Source: W425 sp964503235
GTDB taxonomy: Bacteria > Chloroflexota > Dehalococcoidia > Dehalococcoidales > RBG-16-60-22
Length of the DNA stretch: 64,000 nt
Direction: 5' to 3'
NCBI GenBank assembly: GCA_964503235.1
Contig: CAZCZJ010000001.1
Span: forward strand, 5,883 to 69,882
This document shows positions 17,096-25,857 of this stretch, piece after piece; the stretch's first letter is position 1, and every line of letters starts with the position of its first letter. The notes beneath the pieces were generated by a model. The model was not told where the DNA came from, did no database searches, and saw only the letters and a list, made by a program, of their open reading frames with translations. The position numbers and the translations under genes are program-made.

Positions 17096-17124
17096 TTGAC
17101 AAAAGAACAAGCGTCATTTATAGT
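17096..17124 (+). promoter_or_regulatory. Sigma-70-type promoter for the SDR at 17227
   Basis: TTGACA (17096-17101) and TATAGT (17119-17124) are separated by exactly 17 bp, a near-consensus promoter. It lies about 100 bp upstream of the gene, which has its own AAGGAGG site, so the leader is long. Confidence 0.65.
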
Positions 17125-17226
17125 ATGCCAGAGATAACACCCGGTAAATCACACCGGGGAGATACCACCTCATAGCCCAACACCGGGATAATTCGTACAA
17201 GACGCATGATACACAAGGAGGATTAA

Positions 17227-18003
17227 ATGTTACTTTCAGACAGGGTAGCGATTATTACCGGAGGTTCAAGAGGGATGGGAAGAGCCATTGCCCTCCGGTT
17301 CGCTGAAGAAGGATGCTCTTCGGTCATCGCCGATCTTCTTGATAAAGAGGCGGAACAAACCGTTAAAGAGGTCTCGCAAAAAGGGAAAGAGGCTATCTAC
17401 GTACGCTGTGACGTTACCGACAGCCGTCAGGTGAGAGCAATGGTGGATAAAGCCGTCGCTAAATTTAAAAAAGTTGATATCATGGTGAACTGCGCCGGCA
17501 TAGGCAAGCCCCCCAAGCTTATCGGTGATATTTCCGAAGAAGAATACGACCAGGTCGTGGCAGTTAATATGAAAGGCATTTTCCTGTGCCTGCAGGCAAT
17601 AGCACCTCATATGAAGGCGAACAACTACGGAAAGATTATCAATATAGCGTCTCTGGCGGGAGTCGTGCCGGCCGCATTTTCAATTCATTACGCCGCCGCC
17701 AAAGCCGGTGCGCTGCATCTATCGAACTGCTTCGCCCTGGAAATGGCTAAATACAACGTATGCGTTAACGCTATTCTCCCGGGCATGATCCGGACCGATA
17801 TGACCGCCGATTTTGCCCCTCCCGGCATTCCGGACCTTGATAAATTCATGGGCGAGATGGCTAAAGGAATACCGTTAGGCAGGGAAGGTACTACAGATGA
17901 TATTGCATCGGCAGCTTTGTTTCTGGCTTCAGACCAGTCTTCATATGTTACCGGGGACAGCATCAGTGTCGGGGGCGGTATGCCCGGGAGAGGTGCGCCG
18001 TAG
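17227..18003 (+). CDS. Short-chain dehydrogenase/reductase (SDR)
   Basis: A complete 258-residue classical SDR. TGGSRGMG (near residue 12) binds the cofactor, NCAG (near 89) replaces the usual NNAG, and the catalytic pair is the serine in INIASLAG (near 140) and YAAAK (near 155). The end (YVTGDSISVGGGMPGRG) is typical for the family. AAGGAGG precedes the ATG, and a strong promoter lies upstream, so it is probably transcribed alone. It is the third member of this family in the window; the sequences differ clearly, so they are not recent copies. Substrate unknown. Confidence 0.84.
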   Translation: MLLSDRVAIITGGSRGMGRAIALRFAEEGCSSVIADLLDKEAEQTVKEVSQKGKEAIYVRCDVTDSRQVRAMVDKAVAKFKKVDIMVNCAGIGKPPKLIGDISEEEYDQVVAVNMKGIFLCLQAIAPHMKANNYGKIINIASLAGVVPAAFSIHYAAAKAGALHLSNCFALEMAKYNVCVNAILPGMIRTDMTADFAPPGIPDLDKFMGEMAKGIPLGREGTTDDIASAALFLASDQSSYVTGDSISVGGGMPGRGAP

Positions 18004-18148
18004 CCGTAATAATTTCGTTTTCATATTAGGCGCAGCCCCGGTATATTTTAACAATTACTTAAAAATCTGGTACTATGATTAATTAAAATACAAATTTTCC
18101 ACCAATATCTGTAAGTGGATGAAAAGCGAATACTCTTTTGGTTGCGTG

Positions 18149-19948
18149 ATGCTTAAAAGAAACAGGTCATTTCTGTTAATACTACTTACATTGATGGTAC
18201 TGGCAAGCGGGATAACAGGTTGCGGTGGTCTATCATCGGCAAAAACACAGGATGGCGCGTTCCCTTTTTATAAAGACCGTGTCGCGACAATCCGCATCGT
18301 GATGGAGGAAGAAGACTGGTCTTTCTGCCTGACCAACGCCTTCGAGGAGCAGTACGTTCCCGCCGATTTCTGGTTCGACGAAGAATTGATTCCCGATGTC
18401 GGTATCAGACCCAAAGGAAACTCGTCACTGGGTCAGGCTGTCGGCTGGGACAGTCCACGCATACCCCTGGCGATTGATTTTAATATATTCAACCGGGCAC
18501 GTAATTTCCATGGTGTAAAGAAAGTATTTCTCAACAACGGATGGAGCGACCCCACCCTGATACGGGAAGTTGTTGCTTACGAGATATTTGCCGAAATGGG
18601 GATACCCACCCCGCGTGCTTCTCTCGTCGATGTGTGGGTAAACGATACTCACCTGGGTGTTTATACCATGGTGGAAATGATAGACCAGGCTTTCATCGCG
18701 CGTCACTTCAATGACGCCACGGGTAATCTGTATAAACCGGAGCTGGTAGTGGCGCGGCTCGATTGGACGGAAGAAGATGCCGAGAAGGATTTTTCCTCGC
18801 CGTTTTTCCCAGAACCACCTCCCAGACATGATCCCGTTCTATATACCAATATCGGCGGAGCTCCTCTGATTGACCTTCTCAAGGCACTCGGCCAGGAAGA
18901 AATGGTGTCGCTATACACCCCGATTCCTCCCGCGGAAGGGAACCTATCCCGCGGTCTTCCCCCAGTGCGTATGCCAAGTAACTACCTTGATGCAATGGCA
19001 TTAAAAACCAACGAAAATAACCCTGATTACTCGGGGTTATTCCGCTTTCTCGAAGTTCTTAATACCAAACCGTCAGACAATTCTCTAGCCGATATCGAGG
19101 AAGTGATGGATGTAGATGAAATACTCAAGTTTATTGCCACCTCTGATGTTATCTTACACCTGGATAACTATATCGGCATCGGGCACAATTATTACCTCTA
19201 CGAGGTGGACGGCAAATTTTCTATCATTCCATGGGATGCGAACATGGCTTTCGGGACTTTTAATCTCGCCATTAAAAAGGAAGGACTCATTAACTACTAT
19301 ATTGATGAACCCACTGCTGGCCCAATGGTAAGATTTCCCCTTGTTTACCAGCTACTGAAACAGCCCGCTTATATGGAAAAGTACCGCGATTACGTACAGG
19401 AAGTTATCGACGAGCCGTTTGACCTTGATAGAGTCCTGGGACGTATCGACCAGCTTGTCGAAATGGTACGTCCTTACGCCCAGGCTGATATGGAGATGTT
19501 TTACTCCTACGAAGACTGGGAACGCTGCCTTACCGAAGACCTAAGACCACCGGATATTTTTGAAGGCTGGATGGCTGGAGGCCCTTCACCCCAGCTTCCC
19601 TTCTTTCTCTCAAGCAGCGAATCCGCTTTCCTGAAGCAAAATTTCGGTGTCAACAGCCTCTGGGAGTTGTTTTCCATAGAACTGACCGAAGAAGATATCG
19701 CCAAATTGGGAGAGGGGCTTAGCGAGGAAACTTATTCTCTCTTTTTACAGAATTATTACGGGCCGCTGATGGCACCACAGCCCCCCCATCAGCCTGGCTT
19801 CGGGCCAAACTCTCTGGGATTAATCACCTTTATCAAGGCACGCTATGAATCGGCTGTGAAGCAGCTAAACGGAGAAATACCCAGTGGCTCGGGCCGAGGT
19901 ATGGGTAACGGCGGTGATATGTGGATGGCGGACATGTTTAATTTTTAG
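18149..19948 (+). CDS. CotH kinase-like lipoprotein
   Basis: This 599-residue protein has a lipoprotein signal (hydrophobic residues about 6-20, then the lipobox ITGC), so it is anchored outside the cytoplasmic membrane. The body is CotH-like: RPKGNSSLG near 92, and HNYYLYEVDGKFSIIPWDAN near 346, which holds the Asp expected to bind metal in this atypical kinase family. An in-frame ATG ten codons upstream (18119) is possible, but the signal peptide favours 18149. The next genes encode a VTC-domain protein and a DUF4956 membrane protein, a trio that recurs in bacteria. CotH phosphorylates a spore coat protein in Bacillus; here the target is unknown and sporulation is not implied. Confidence 0.8.
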   Translation: MLKRNRSFLLILLTLMVLASGITGCGGLSSAKTQDGAFPFYKDRVATIRIVMEEEDWSFCLTNAFEEQYVPADFWFDEELIPDVGIRPKGNSSLGQAVGWDSPRIPLAIDFNIFNRARNFHGVKKVFLNNGWSDPTLIREVVAYEIFAEMGIPTPRASLVDVWVNDTHLGVYTMVEMIDQAFIARHFNDATGNLYKPELVVARLDWTEEDAEKDFSSPFFPEPPPRHDPVLYTNIGGAPLIDLLKALGQEEMVSLYTPIPPAEGNLSRGLPPVRMPSNYLDAMALKTNENNPDYSGLFRFLEVLNTKPSDNSLADIEEVMDVDEILKFIATSDVILHLDNYIGIGHNYYLYEVDGKFSIIPWDANMAFGTFNLAIKKEGLINYYIDEPTAGPMVRFPLVYQLLKQPAYMEKYRDYVQEVIDEPFDLDRVLGRIDQLVEMVRPYAQADMEMFYSYEDWERCLTEDLRPPDIFEGWMAGGPSPQLPFFLSSSESAFLKQNFGVNSLWELFSIELTEEDIAKLGEGLSEETYSLFLQNYYGPLMAPQPPHQPGFGPNSLGLITFIKARYESAVKQLNGEIPSGSGRGMGNGGDMWMADMFNF

Positions 19949-19991
19949 TTTGGAATTGTCCATCTATTAGGAAGGAATACATACCGAATAA

Positions 19992-20750
19992 ATGAGCAAA
20001 GTTATCACTGATAATAAGCCCGTAAGCAGATTCGAACGGAAATTCTCCATACTCCCCAGGAATATCGGGTTTGCCCTCGCCTTCTTGAGGCAGGTCTGCC
20101 GACCTGACAGAGAATACCCCAAAGACCGGGTCAACAGTTTGTATTTTGATTCTGCTGACCTCGATGAATACATACGGTCGGCTTCGGGTGAGTTTAGAAA
20201 GAACAAGGTACGCATCCGCTGGTACGGCACGGTTCGCGAGGGCGCAGGAATCCCACCCGCATACCTGGAACTTAAATCCAGGGAGGGCTTTGCCAGCAGC
20301 AAACAGAGAGAGAAGCTTACCGTTCCTTCTGAGAACCTTTTTCCCGACCGCCTGTGCAGAGGTATCGTAGATAAAACGACGCTGAATAATACCCTGGCAA
20401 AATTCGGCCATTTCACGGAGGCACCGCTGAGACCGGTTATTGTCATATCTTATCAACGCTACAGATTCCAGGAAATACAGACGGGCATACGCGTTTCTTT
20501 CGATTATGATATCTCCGCATCGATGATTGCCCCGGAACTGCGACGTTACGAAAGCAGGTTAAGCCTCCCGAGCGCCGTTATTGAAGTCAAGGGCCCGACC
20601 CTGGAATTACCGTTTACCCTGCGGCGTATGAAATTCCTGGATACGGACTGGAGTCGATTCTCCAAATACGGATACTGCATTGACGCGTTTCTCTCTGACC
20701 CGGGCAGCGTAGCGCGTTTTTCACCCTCGGGAAAAATTATAGACCTATAG
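19992..20750 (+). CDS. VTC-domain protein (putative polyphosphate polymerase)
   Basis: This 252-residue protein matches the VTC catalytic tunnel domain. The basic and acidic tunnel residues appear in order: FERKFSI (about 13-19), NSLYFDSADLDEY (about 48-60), KVRIRWYG (about 73-80), ELKSREG (about 96-102), SYQRYRF (about 155-161) and the late AVIEVKGP. In yeast VTC4 this domain makes polyphosphate from ATP. It has no membrane segment; the DUF4956 protein encoded next probably provides the membrane anchor. The gene lies between CotH-like and DUF4956 genes in a tight run. Bacterial members are widespread, but their product is mostly untested. Confidence 0.82.
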   Translation: MSKVITDNKPVSRFERKFSILPRNIGFALAFLRQVCRPDREYPKDRVNSLYFDSADLDEYIRSASGEFRKNKVRIRWYGTVREGAGIPPAYLELKSREGFASSKQREKLTVPSENLFPDRLCRGIVDKTTLNNTLAKFGHFTEAPLRPVIVISYQRYRFQEIQTGIRVSFDYDISASMIAPELRRYESRLSLPSAVIEVKGPTLELPFTLRRMKFLDTDWSRFSKYGYCIDAFLSDPGSVARFSPSGKIIDL

Positions 20751-20769
20751 ACTTGAAGGAGGACTTTTT

Positions 20770-21441
20770 ATGTTTGACGGACTATGGGAACTCATTAACA
20801 GCCTGAAGTCCCCGGTGGGACTCTGGGAAGCCGTGCTTGCCATCCTTTTTTCACTGATAGCATCCATTATCGTGTATTTGATGTACCAGCTGTTTTACGG
20901 CTCCAGGCACATCGGTGCCGGGGTACATCGCACGTTCATCATCGGAGGTCCGGCCATTACGGCCTTATTCCTCGGTATTCAGGTTTCCATTCCTCTTTCT
21001 CTGGGACTTCTGGGAGCGTTATCATTCGTCCGTTTCCGCACCCCGGTGAAAGACCCGGCGGAAATCGGTTTCCTGCTGTTACTCATAGCTTCATCAATCG
21101 GCGCCGCCACGGATAACTATCTGGCAACCGGTATTCTGTTCGGGGTAGTTTTTATTGCCCTGGGTATTCAGTGGCTTTTCCGTAATCGCTTTAACCTGTT
21201 CGGACGTGGTAATCTGATGATTTCGGTTGACCAGCCATCCTATCCGGAACTTGAGAAGAAACTCTCCTCTTTTCTTAAGGACCGCCTCGGCGGACTCAGG
21301 ATGGAGACTATGTCTGTAATAGAAGACAGGGTTAGCCTTCATTATCAGTACCGGAAAAAGACCGGTTACGACTGGGCAACCTTTACCAACGACCTCAACC
21401 AGATAGCGGCTCCGGCGAAGGTTGAGATATTTGTTGGTTAG
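20770..21441 (+). CDS. DUF4956 integral membrane protein
   Basis: This 223-residue protein has about four membrane segments in the first 150 residues (roughly 18-40, 57-77, 96-113 and 118-138) and a soluble C-terminal domain (about 150-223). The conserved SLGLLGALSFVRFRTPVKDP in the middle identifies the DUF4956 family. AAGGAGG is well spaced before the ATG, and the gene follows the VTC-domain gene by 19 bp. Members of the family are repeatedly found beside VTC and CotH proteins, so it probably forms the membrane part of one complex. No biochemical function is established that I know of. Confidence 0.8.
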   Translation: MFDGLWELINSLKSPVGLWEAVLAILFSLIASIIVYLMYQLFYGSRHIGAGVHRTFIIGGPAITALFLGIQVSIPLSLGLLGALSFVRFRTPVKDPAEIGFLLLLIASSIGAATDNYLATGILFGVVFIALGIQWLFRNRFNLFGRGNLMISVDQPSYPELEKKLSSFLKDRLGGLRMETMSVIEDRVSLHYQYRKKTGYDWATFTNDLNQIAAPAKVEIFVG

Positions 21442-21487
21442 TATATTGAGTACGCTTTCGTCCCGTTAAGATGTTTGACAAAGATGT

Positions 21488-21518
21488 TTGACAAAAATGA
21501 ATAACAGATGGGTATAAT
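21488..21518 (+). promoter_or_regulatory. Candidate promoter upstream of the catalase leader
   Basis: TTGACA (21488-21493) and TATAAT (21513-21518) both match consensus perfectly, but the spacer is 19 bp, longer than ideal. A second TTGACA 13 bp upstream (21475-21480) makes a direct repeat of AGATGTTTGACAA. Transcription would start near 21525, giving a leader of about 130 nt before the catalase gene. Confidence 0.5.
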
Positions 21519-21568
21519 TAAAGTGTAATCAAATCACGAGTTTCTGTATAACGGGAGGTTGAGGCGGG

Positions 21569-21607
21569 ATGAGCACCAGGGTACCGACTATAAATATATC
21601 ACATTAG
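21569..21607 (+). CDS. Possible 12-residue leader peptide before catalase
   Basis: An ATG preceded by GGAGGTTGAGGCGGG opens a 12-codon frame (MSTRVPTINISH) that ends at a TAG inside the downstream arm of the terminator-like hairpin. A ribosome on this frame would cover the 5' arm of the hairpin. The arrangement resembles a translational attenuator, but a frame this short may occur by chance. Confidence 0.3.
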   Translation: MSTRVPTINISH

Positions 21608-21622
21608 TCGGTGCCCTTTTTT
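21578..21622 (+). terminator. Intrinsic terminator or attenuator in the catalase leader
   Basis: AGGGTACCGACT (21578-21589) pairs over 12 bp with AGTCGGTGCCCT (21606-21617, one G-T pair) around a 16-nt loop, followed by a T-run. It lies between a promoter-like sequence and the catalase gene, so it would stop most transcripts before the gene unless regulated. It could instead end a small RNA of about 100 nt. Confidence 0.75.
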
Positions 21623-21655
21623 ATTTTTCTGAAATTTGACCACAGGAGGTTTTTC

Positions 21656-23158
21656 ATGAAAAAGGGGAAAAAGACCTACACAACCGGATTCGGCGCTTCA
21701 GTAGATAACGACCAGAACAGCAAGGCAGCCGGCGCCTACGGCCCGCTGTTGATTCAGGACACCCACCTGCTGGAGAAGCTGGGGCACTTCGACCGGGAGC
21801 GTATCCCGGAGCGCGTCGTCCACGCCAAGGGCGGCGGGGCGCACGGCTACTTTGAGGTTACGGCGGATGTTACCAAGTACACCAAGGCTAAATTCCTCTC
21901 GGAAATCGGCAAGCGTACCGATGTCTTTGCCCGCTTTTCTACCGTCGGCGGGGAGAGAGGTTCGGCCGACGCCGAGCGTGACCCCCGCGGCTTCGCCCTG
22001 AAGTTCTACACCGAAGAAGGCAACTACGATATGACCGGCAACAACACCCCCGTCTTCTTCATCCGCGACCCCTTAAAATTCCCGGACTTTATACACACGC
22101 AGAAGCGACACCCGGGCTCCAATCTCAAGGACGCCAGCATGTTCTGGGACTTCCTTTCGCTGACGCCGGAATCGGTCCACCAGGTAACCATTCTCTTCTC
22201 CGACCGGGGCACGCCGCGTACTTTCCGCAACATGAACGGCTATAGCAGCCATACCTTCAAGTGGTACAACGCCAAGGGCGAGTATTTCTGGGTGAAATAT
22301 CACTTCAAGACAGAGCAGGGCATCGACAACCTGACCCGTGACGAGGCCACCGAGATGAAGGGGAAAGACCCCGACCACGCCGTCCGTGACCTCTATCAAG
22401 CCATCGAGCGCGGCGAATACCCATCCTGGCGGCTGGAGATGCAGGTAATAACCCCGGAGCAGGCCGAGAAATACCGCTTCGATTCCTTCGATGTCACCAA
22501 GGTCTGGTTCCACGCCGATGTCAAGCCGTTTACCATCGGGCGGATGGTGCTCAACCGAAACCCCAAGAACTACTTCGCCGAGGTGGAGCAGGCGGCTTTC
22601 TCTCCGGCTAACTTCGTGCCCGGTATCGCGGCCTCGCCGGACAAGCTCTTGCAGGGGCGTCTCTTCTCCTACCACGACACGCACATCCACCGTCTGGGCG
22701 TCAACTACCCGATGATTCCCATCAACCGCCCCAAGAACGCCGTCAACTACTACCAGCGCGACGGTTCTATGAACGTCGATAACGCCGGCGATGGTCCCAA
22801 TTACTACCCCAACAGCTTCGGCGGGCCGGAGCCGCAGCCCGATGCCGCCGAGCCGCCTTTCGAGGTCAGCGGTGAGGCGCGCCGTCACCCCTATACCCAC
22901 CCCAACGACGACTTCTTCCAGCCCGGCGAGCTTTACCGGCGGGTAATGACTGATATGGACCGCAACCACCTCATCGGTAATATCAACACGCATTTATGTA
23001 ACGCCCAGAAGCGAATCCAGCTACGCCAAGCGGCCGTCTTCTATAAGTGCGACCCGGAGTACGGCAGCCGTGTTGCCGAAGGTCTGGGACTCGACGTGAA
23101 AGAGGTAAAGAGCCTTGCCGAGATGACCCAGGACGAACGTGCCGAGGCAACATCCTAG
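21656..23158 (+). CDS. katA: Catalase (monofunctional haem catalase, small-subunit type)
   Basis: This 500-residue catalase splits hydrogen peroxide into water and oxygen in the cytoplasm. The catalytic His is in ERVVHAKGGGAHG (near residue 46), the catalytic Asn in NYDMTGNNTPVFF (near 122), and the haem-ligand Tyr in RLFSYHDTHIHRLG (near 337). The frame is open from 21611, but AGGAGG precedes the ATG at 21656. The third codon positions are far richer in G and C than in neighbouring genes, suggesting high expression or transfer. It follows a leader with a terminator-like hairpin, and a bidirectional terminator ends it. The symbol is a family-level guess. Confidence 0.93.
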   Translation: MKKGKKTYTTGFGASVDNDQNSKAAGAYGPLLIQDTHLLEKLGHFDRERIPERVVHAKGGGAHGYFEVTADVTKYTKAKFLSEIGKRTDVFARFSTVGGERGSADAERDPRGFALKFYTEEGNYDMTGNNTPVFFIRDPLKFPDFIHTQKRHPGSNLKDASMFWDFLSLTPESVHQVTILFSDRGTPRTFRNMNGYSSHTFKWYNAKGEYFWVKYHFKTEQGIDNLTRDEATEMKGKDPDHAVRDLYQAIERGEYPSWRLEMQVITPEQAEKYRFDSFDVTKVWFHADVKPFTIGRMVLNRNPKNYFAEVEQAAFSPANFVPGIAASPDKLLQGRLFSYHDTHIHRLGVNYPMIPINRPKNAVNYYQRDGSMNVDNAGDGPNYYPNSFGGPEPQPDAAEPPFEVSGEARRHPYTHPNDDFFQPGELYRRVMTDMDRNHLIGNINTHLCNAQKRIQLRQAAVFYKCDPEYGSRVAEGLGLDVKEVKSLAEMTQDERAEATS

Positions 23159-23180
23159 AGAAAATCAATAGCTACAATAA

Positions 23181-23218
23181 AAGAGACGTGGATTGAGTTG
23201 CCTCTCTCCACGTCTCTT
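23181..23218. terminator. Bidirectional terminator between catalase and the convergent lipoprotein gene
   Basis: AAGAGACGTGGA (23181-23192) pairs perfectly over 12 bp with TCCACGTCTCTT (23207-23218) around a 14-nt loop. T-rich sequence follows on the plus strand, and A-rich sequence precedes it (T-rich for the minus strand). It lies between convergent genes and can serve both. Confidence 0.85.
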
Positions 23219-23248
23219 CATATTTTGGTTTAACTCACCCCCGGCCGG

Positions 23249-24325
23249 TTATTCCAGGTGAAAGCTCCTGATGACGGCATCAATGATCGCCTCGTCATGG
23301 GCAAAGGTGCTGACCGGACCGAAACCCATTAGGTTGAAGCCGTCCTCCCCCCGCATGACAATAACACATTTCGCCGTGAGGTAAAAGCCCTCCATGGTGG
23401 CATTAAACACGAACTCATAGGCCGGGGTGCCATCATCCATGGTTATCTCGCCTTCGGAAAGCAGCTCGTAGTCGGGGAAATTATCAGTATATACCTGCCT
23501 GGCTCCGGCCACCGCCGCCTCAACACTGCCCGCTCCCGTCATCGTCCTGACCATCACCTCGGGCACTCCCGTATCGGCCCGGAGGTCGAGGATTTCCGCA
23601 AACCCACCGGTGGTACAGTCAGACCATCCCTCCGGGTAGGTGATGGAGAATCCGAATTCGGCGTTGGTATAGGTACCGCCGGGACTGGAGGCCGGCGGCT
23701 CATAAGTATAAGGCAGCAGCTCAAAGCTGTCGATGATATCGTCCAGCAGCGGCCGCTGCGCATCGAACCTGTCGGGTTCTCCGTAGACACCGACCATGAT
23801 AAGCTGTCCCTCCCGCACCAGGACGATATAGCGGTACTTCTGCAGCTCACCAACGTCCTCATCACCCTGGCCGAGCATCTCGTAGCCGGAGATATCGTCG
23901 CCGATGGTGACGTAACCCTCGGAGAACATCTCGTATTCCGGCATCGTCTCCATGTACTCTTTAATTTCGGCAACGGCGTCTTCAAGGACAATCTCCCCGG
24001 TCTGGTAGTCTACCGATACGAATACCGAGAGACTCCCTTCGGGTTCGTTGCAGATGAAATAACAACTTGTCGGCCCGCCGTGAGTGTTCTCGTCCCATCC
24101 CTCGGGATGCTCAAAGGAAAAGCCGTGCTCCGTGTTCTCGTAGAGGGTCATGGTCAGGGCCGGGGAACCAGGTGTAGTCGTTTGGGTTGAAGTTGAAGTA
24201 GTGGCGGTTGTTGTTGCAGATGTCGTTGTGGCCGCCGTTGTCCCGCACTGGCAGCCAACTATGAACAGGGCCAGCACGGCCAGAACAGTCAAGATAAGGC
24301 TCATCCCGCCTCTTTTGCCTGTCAT
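23249..24325 (-). CDS. Lipoprotein with two repeated PsbP/DcrB-like domains
   Basis: This 358-residue exported lipoprotein has a signal peptide ending in the lipobox IVGC (about residue 25), a Thr/Ser-rich linker (about 29-55), and two similar domains. The first starts EHGFSFEHPEGWDE (about 65) and the second EFGFSITYPEGWSD (about 221). The FS(x)xYPxGW opening is typical of PsbP, DcrB or LpqN-like domains found in many bacterial lipoproteins of unknown role. The Thr-rich linker suggests it extends through the cell surface. It converges on the catalase gene. The frame could also start at the ATG at 24304. Confidence 0.72.
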   Translation of the reverse strand: MTGKRGGMSLILTVLAVLALFIVGCQCGTTAATTTSATTTATTSTSTQTTTPGSPALTMTLYENTEHGFSFEHPEGWDENTHGGPTSCYFICNEPEGSLSVFVSVDYQTGEIVLEDAVAEIKEYMETMPEYEMFSEGYVTIGDDISGYEMLGQGDEDVGELQKYRYIVLVREGQLIMVGVYGEPDRFDAQRPLLDDIIDSFELLPYTYEPPASSPGGTYTNAEFGFSITYPEGWSDCTTGGFAEILDLRADTGVPEVMVRTMTGAGSVEAAVAGARQVYTDNFPDYELLSEGEITMDDGTPAYEFVFNATMEGFYLTAKCVIVMRGEDGFNLMGFGPVSTFAHDEAIIDAVIRSFHLE

Positions 24326-24445
24326 GGCCCCACTCCCTTTTTTCAGCTGATTCAGGTTTGTGTCATTCCGTCGTTTACACTACTCCTTTGTCCGTAGTAT
24401 GTCAATGGTACTAATTTCCTATTACCAGTTTAATAATGAACGACA

Positions 24446-25714
24446 TCATACCGCTCTTTCTACCAGCTCAACGACATCATATACTTTCAATTTGCTACCG
24501 GTCTCTTTAATAGCCTTTACGAAATTCTGCTCACACCAGGGACAGGCAGTCACTATCGCCTCAGCCCCGGTAGCTTCAGCTTCCTTTATCCTCTCATCGG
24601 CCGTCCACAGTGAGAACTCAGGATTAGACTCGTTAACGCCGCCACCGGCACCACAACACCAGGCGTATTCCTTTATCCTCACCATCTCTACCAGTTTCAA
24701 CCCAGGTATACTCTTAATGACATCCCGCGGCGGCTCGTATACACCGTATGTACCGCGCCGGAACTCCTTATACGGCTCGAATACACGTATATGTCCCGGT
24801 ACCTCCTTGCCCTGCCAGTGTATCCACGGCTCTCCCAGCCTCCCCAGATAACACGGGTCATGATAGGTTACCGTCATACCCACTTTCTTCTTCGGCTTGA
24901 GATTGCCTTCCTTAATGATCCTGTCCAGATATTCGGTAATATGTACTACTTCCAGGTCTCCCCTGAGTTCATACTTATCATAGAGAACCTTGAATGCCTG
25001 ATAGCCGTCAGCACAGCTGGTTACCAGTGTTTTGGCACCAGACTTCTTGATCATTGCCATGTTCTGCTTCGCCTGGTTCAGGAAGTCTTCCTTATAGCCC
25101 ATCTGGTAGGCACGACCGCCGCAGCATGTCTCGTTATTACCCCCAATACCAACATCGATACCAGCCTTTTGTAAAAGTTTTACGGTGGCTTTAGCAAGCT
25201 TCCACATATCTTTGTTATAGCTGGTCAGGCAGCCGACTTGGTAAATAACATCTACCTTCTCTTTGGTATAGTCTTTTACCTTGAGTCCTGCCGCCCATTC
25301 TCCCCGCTTGCTCCTGGCCCCCGGTACCATCGTGCCCTGTTTCCTGAGACTGCCGATTACCTTGTCTAAAGCCGGGTTGGTATGCCCTTCCTCGACGGCT
25401 TTTATCCTCGTCTCGTATATCGGCTCTATTACCTCCATGTCCATGGCATACTTACACGATACGTCGCAGGCCCCGCACATCTGGCAGTTGTAGATGATAT
25501 CCAGAAGCTTGTCTGTATATTCAAGCCGGTTCTCCAGCATAGCTACGCCAATACCCATACGGCCGCCACCGGAATAGGCGTGAAAGTTATACCTGGATAT
25601 ACTGGGGCAGACGTTAACAGGCTGATATCCCGCCACTTTCTCCAGAGGAATAAATTTACAGATATTGCATTTATTGCATAATTCCATGTCTTCCCGGTAA
25701 TCCTGTAATGCCAT
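24446..25714 (-). CDS. Fe-S oxidoreductase with CCG domains (HdrD/GlcF-like), copy 2
   Basis: This 422-residue protein is almost the same as that encoded at 13909. From residue 36 to the end I find one change (a Leu for a Met before VEMVRIK), while the first 35 residues differ at about 12 positions, for example CNKCNICKF in place of CRRCSACKF. The ferredoxin-type clusters and both CCG domains are intact, so it should work. It has no FAD subunit beside it: a lipoprotein gene lies downstream and an AOR operon starts divergently upstream. The variable N-terminus carries a cluster-binding region, so the copies may dock with different partners. An AAGGAGG site supports the start. Confidence 0.86.
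   Translation of the reverse strand: MALQDYREDMELCNKCNICKFIPLEKVAGYQPVNVCPSISRYNFHAYSGGGRMGIGVAMLENRLEYTDKLLDIIYNCQMCGACDVSCKYAMDMEVIEPIYETRIKAVEEGHTNPALDKVIGSLRKQGTMVPGARSKRGEWAAGLKVKDYTKEKVDVIYQVGCLTSYNKDMWKLAKATVKLLQKAGIDVGIGGNNETCCGGRAYQMGYKEDFLNQAKQNMAMIKKSGAKTLVTSCADGYQAFKVLYDKYELRGDLEVVHITEYLDRIIKEGNLKPKKKVGMTVTYHDPCYLGRLGEPWIHWQGKEVPGHIRVFEPYKEFRRGTYGVYEPPRDVIKSIPGLKLVEMVRIKEYAWCCGAGGGVNESNPEFSLWTADERIKEAEATGAEAIVTACPWCEQNFVKAIKETGSKLKVYDVVELVERAV
24834..25632. repeat. 799-bp tract identical to 14297-15095
   Basis: This is the second member of the identical pair inside the two Fe-S oxidoreductase genes. Both lie in the same orientation, so recombination between them would delete or duplicate the 10.5 kb between. 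Confidence 0.88.
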
Positions 25715-25857
25715 CTATTCCTCCTTCGAATCATCCACATGACCGTATTTAAATCCCAACTACATACCAATCAATTATAACTATGGTCGATATCCTGTCA
25801 AGTTAATTCCTATCCTATCTGGTAATTTCACTGTTTTCCCTGACCATGCCTATTTTA

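Noticed and set aside
18149..19948. CotH as evidence of sporulation
   Set aside because: CotH-like kinases occur widely in non-spore-formers, and no other sporulation gene is present here.
22073..22993. 306-codon frame opposite catalase
   Set aside because: It is a by-product of the high GC3 of the catalase gene and shows low-complexity Val/Gly-rich protein.
24446..25714. Second Fe-S gene as an assembly duplicate
   Set aside because: Flanks differ completely, and the gene ends carry many independent differences from copy 1.
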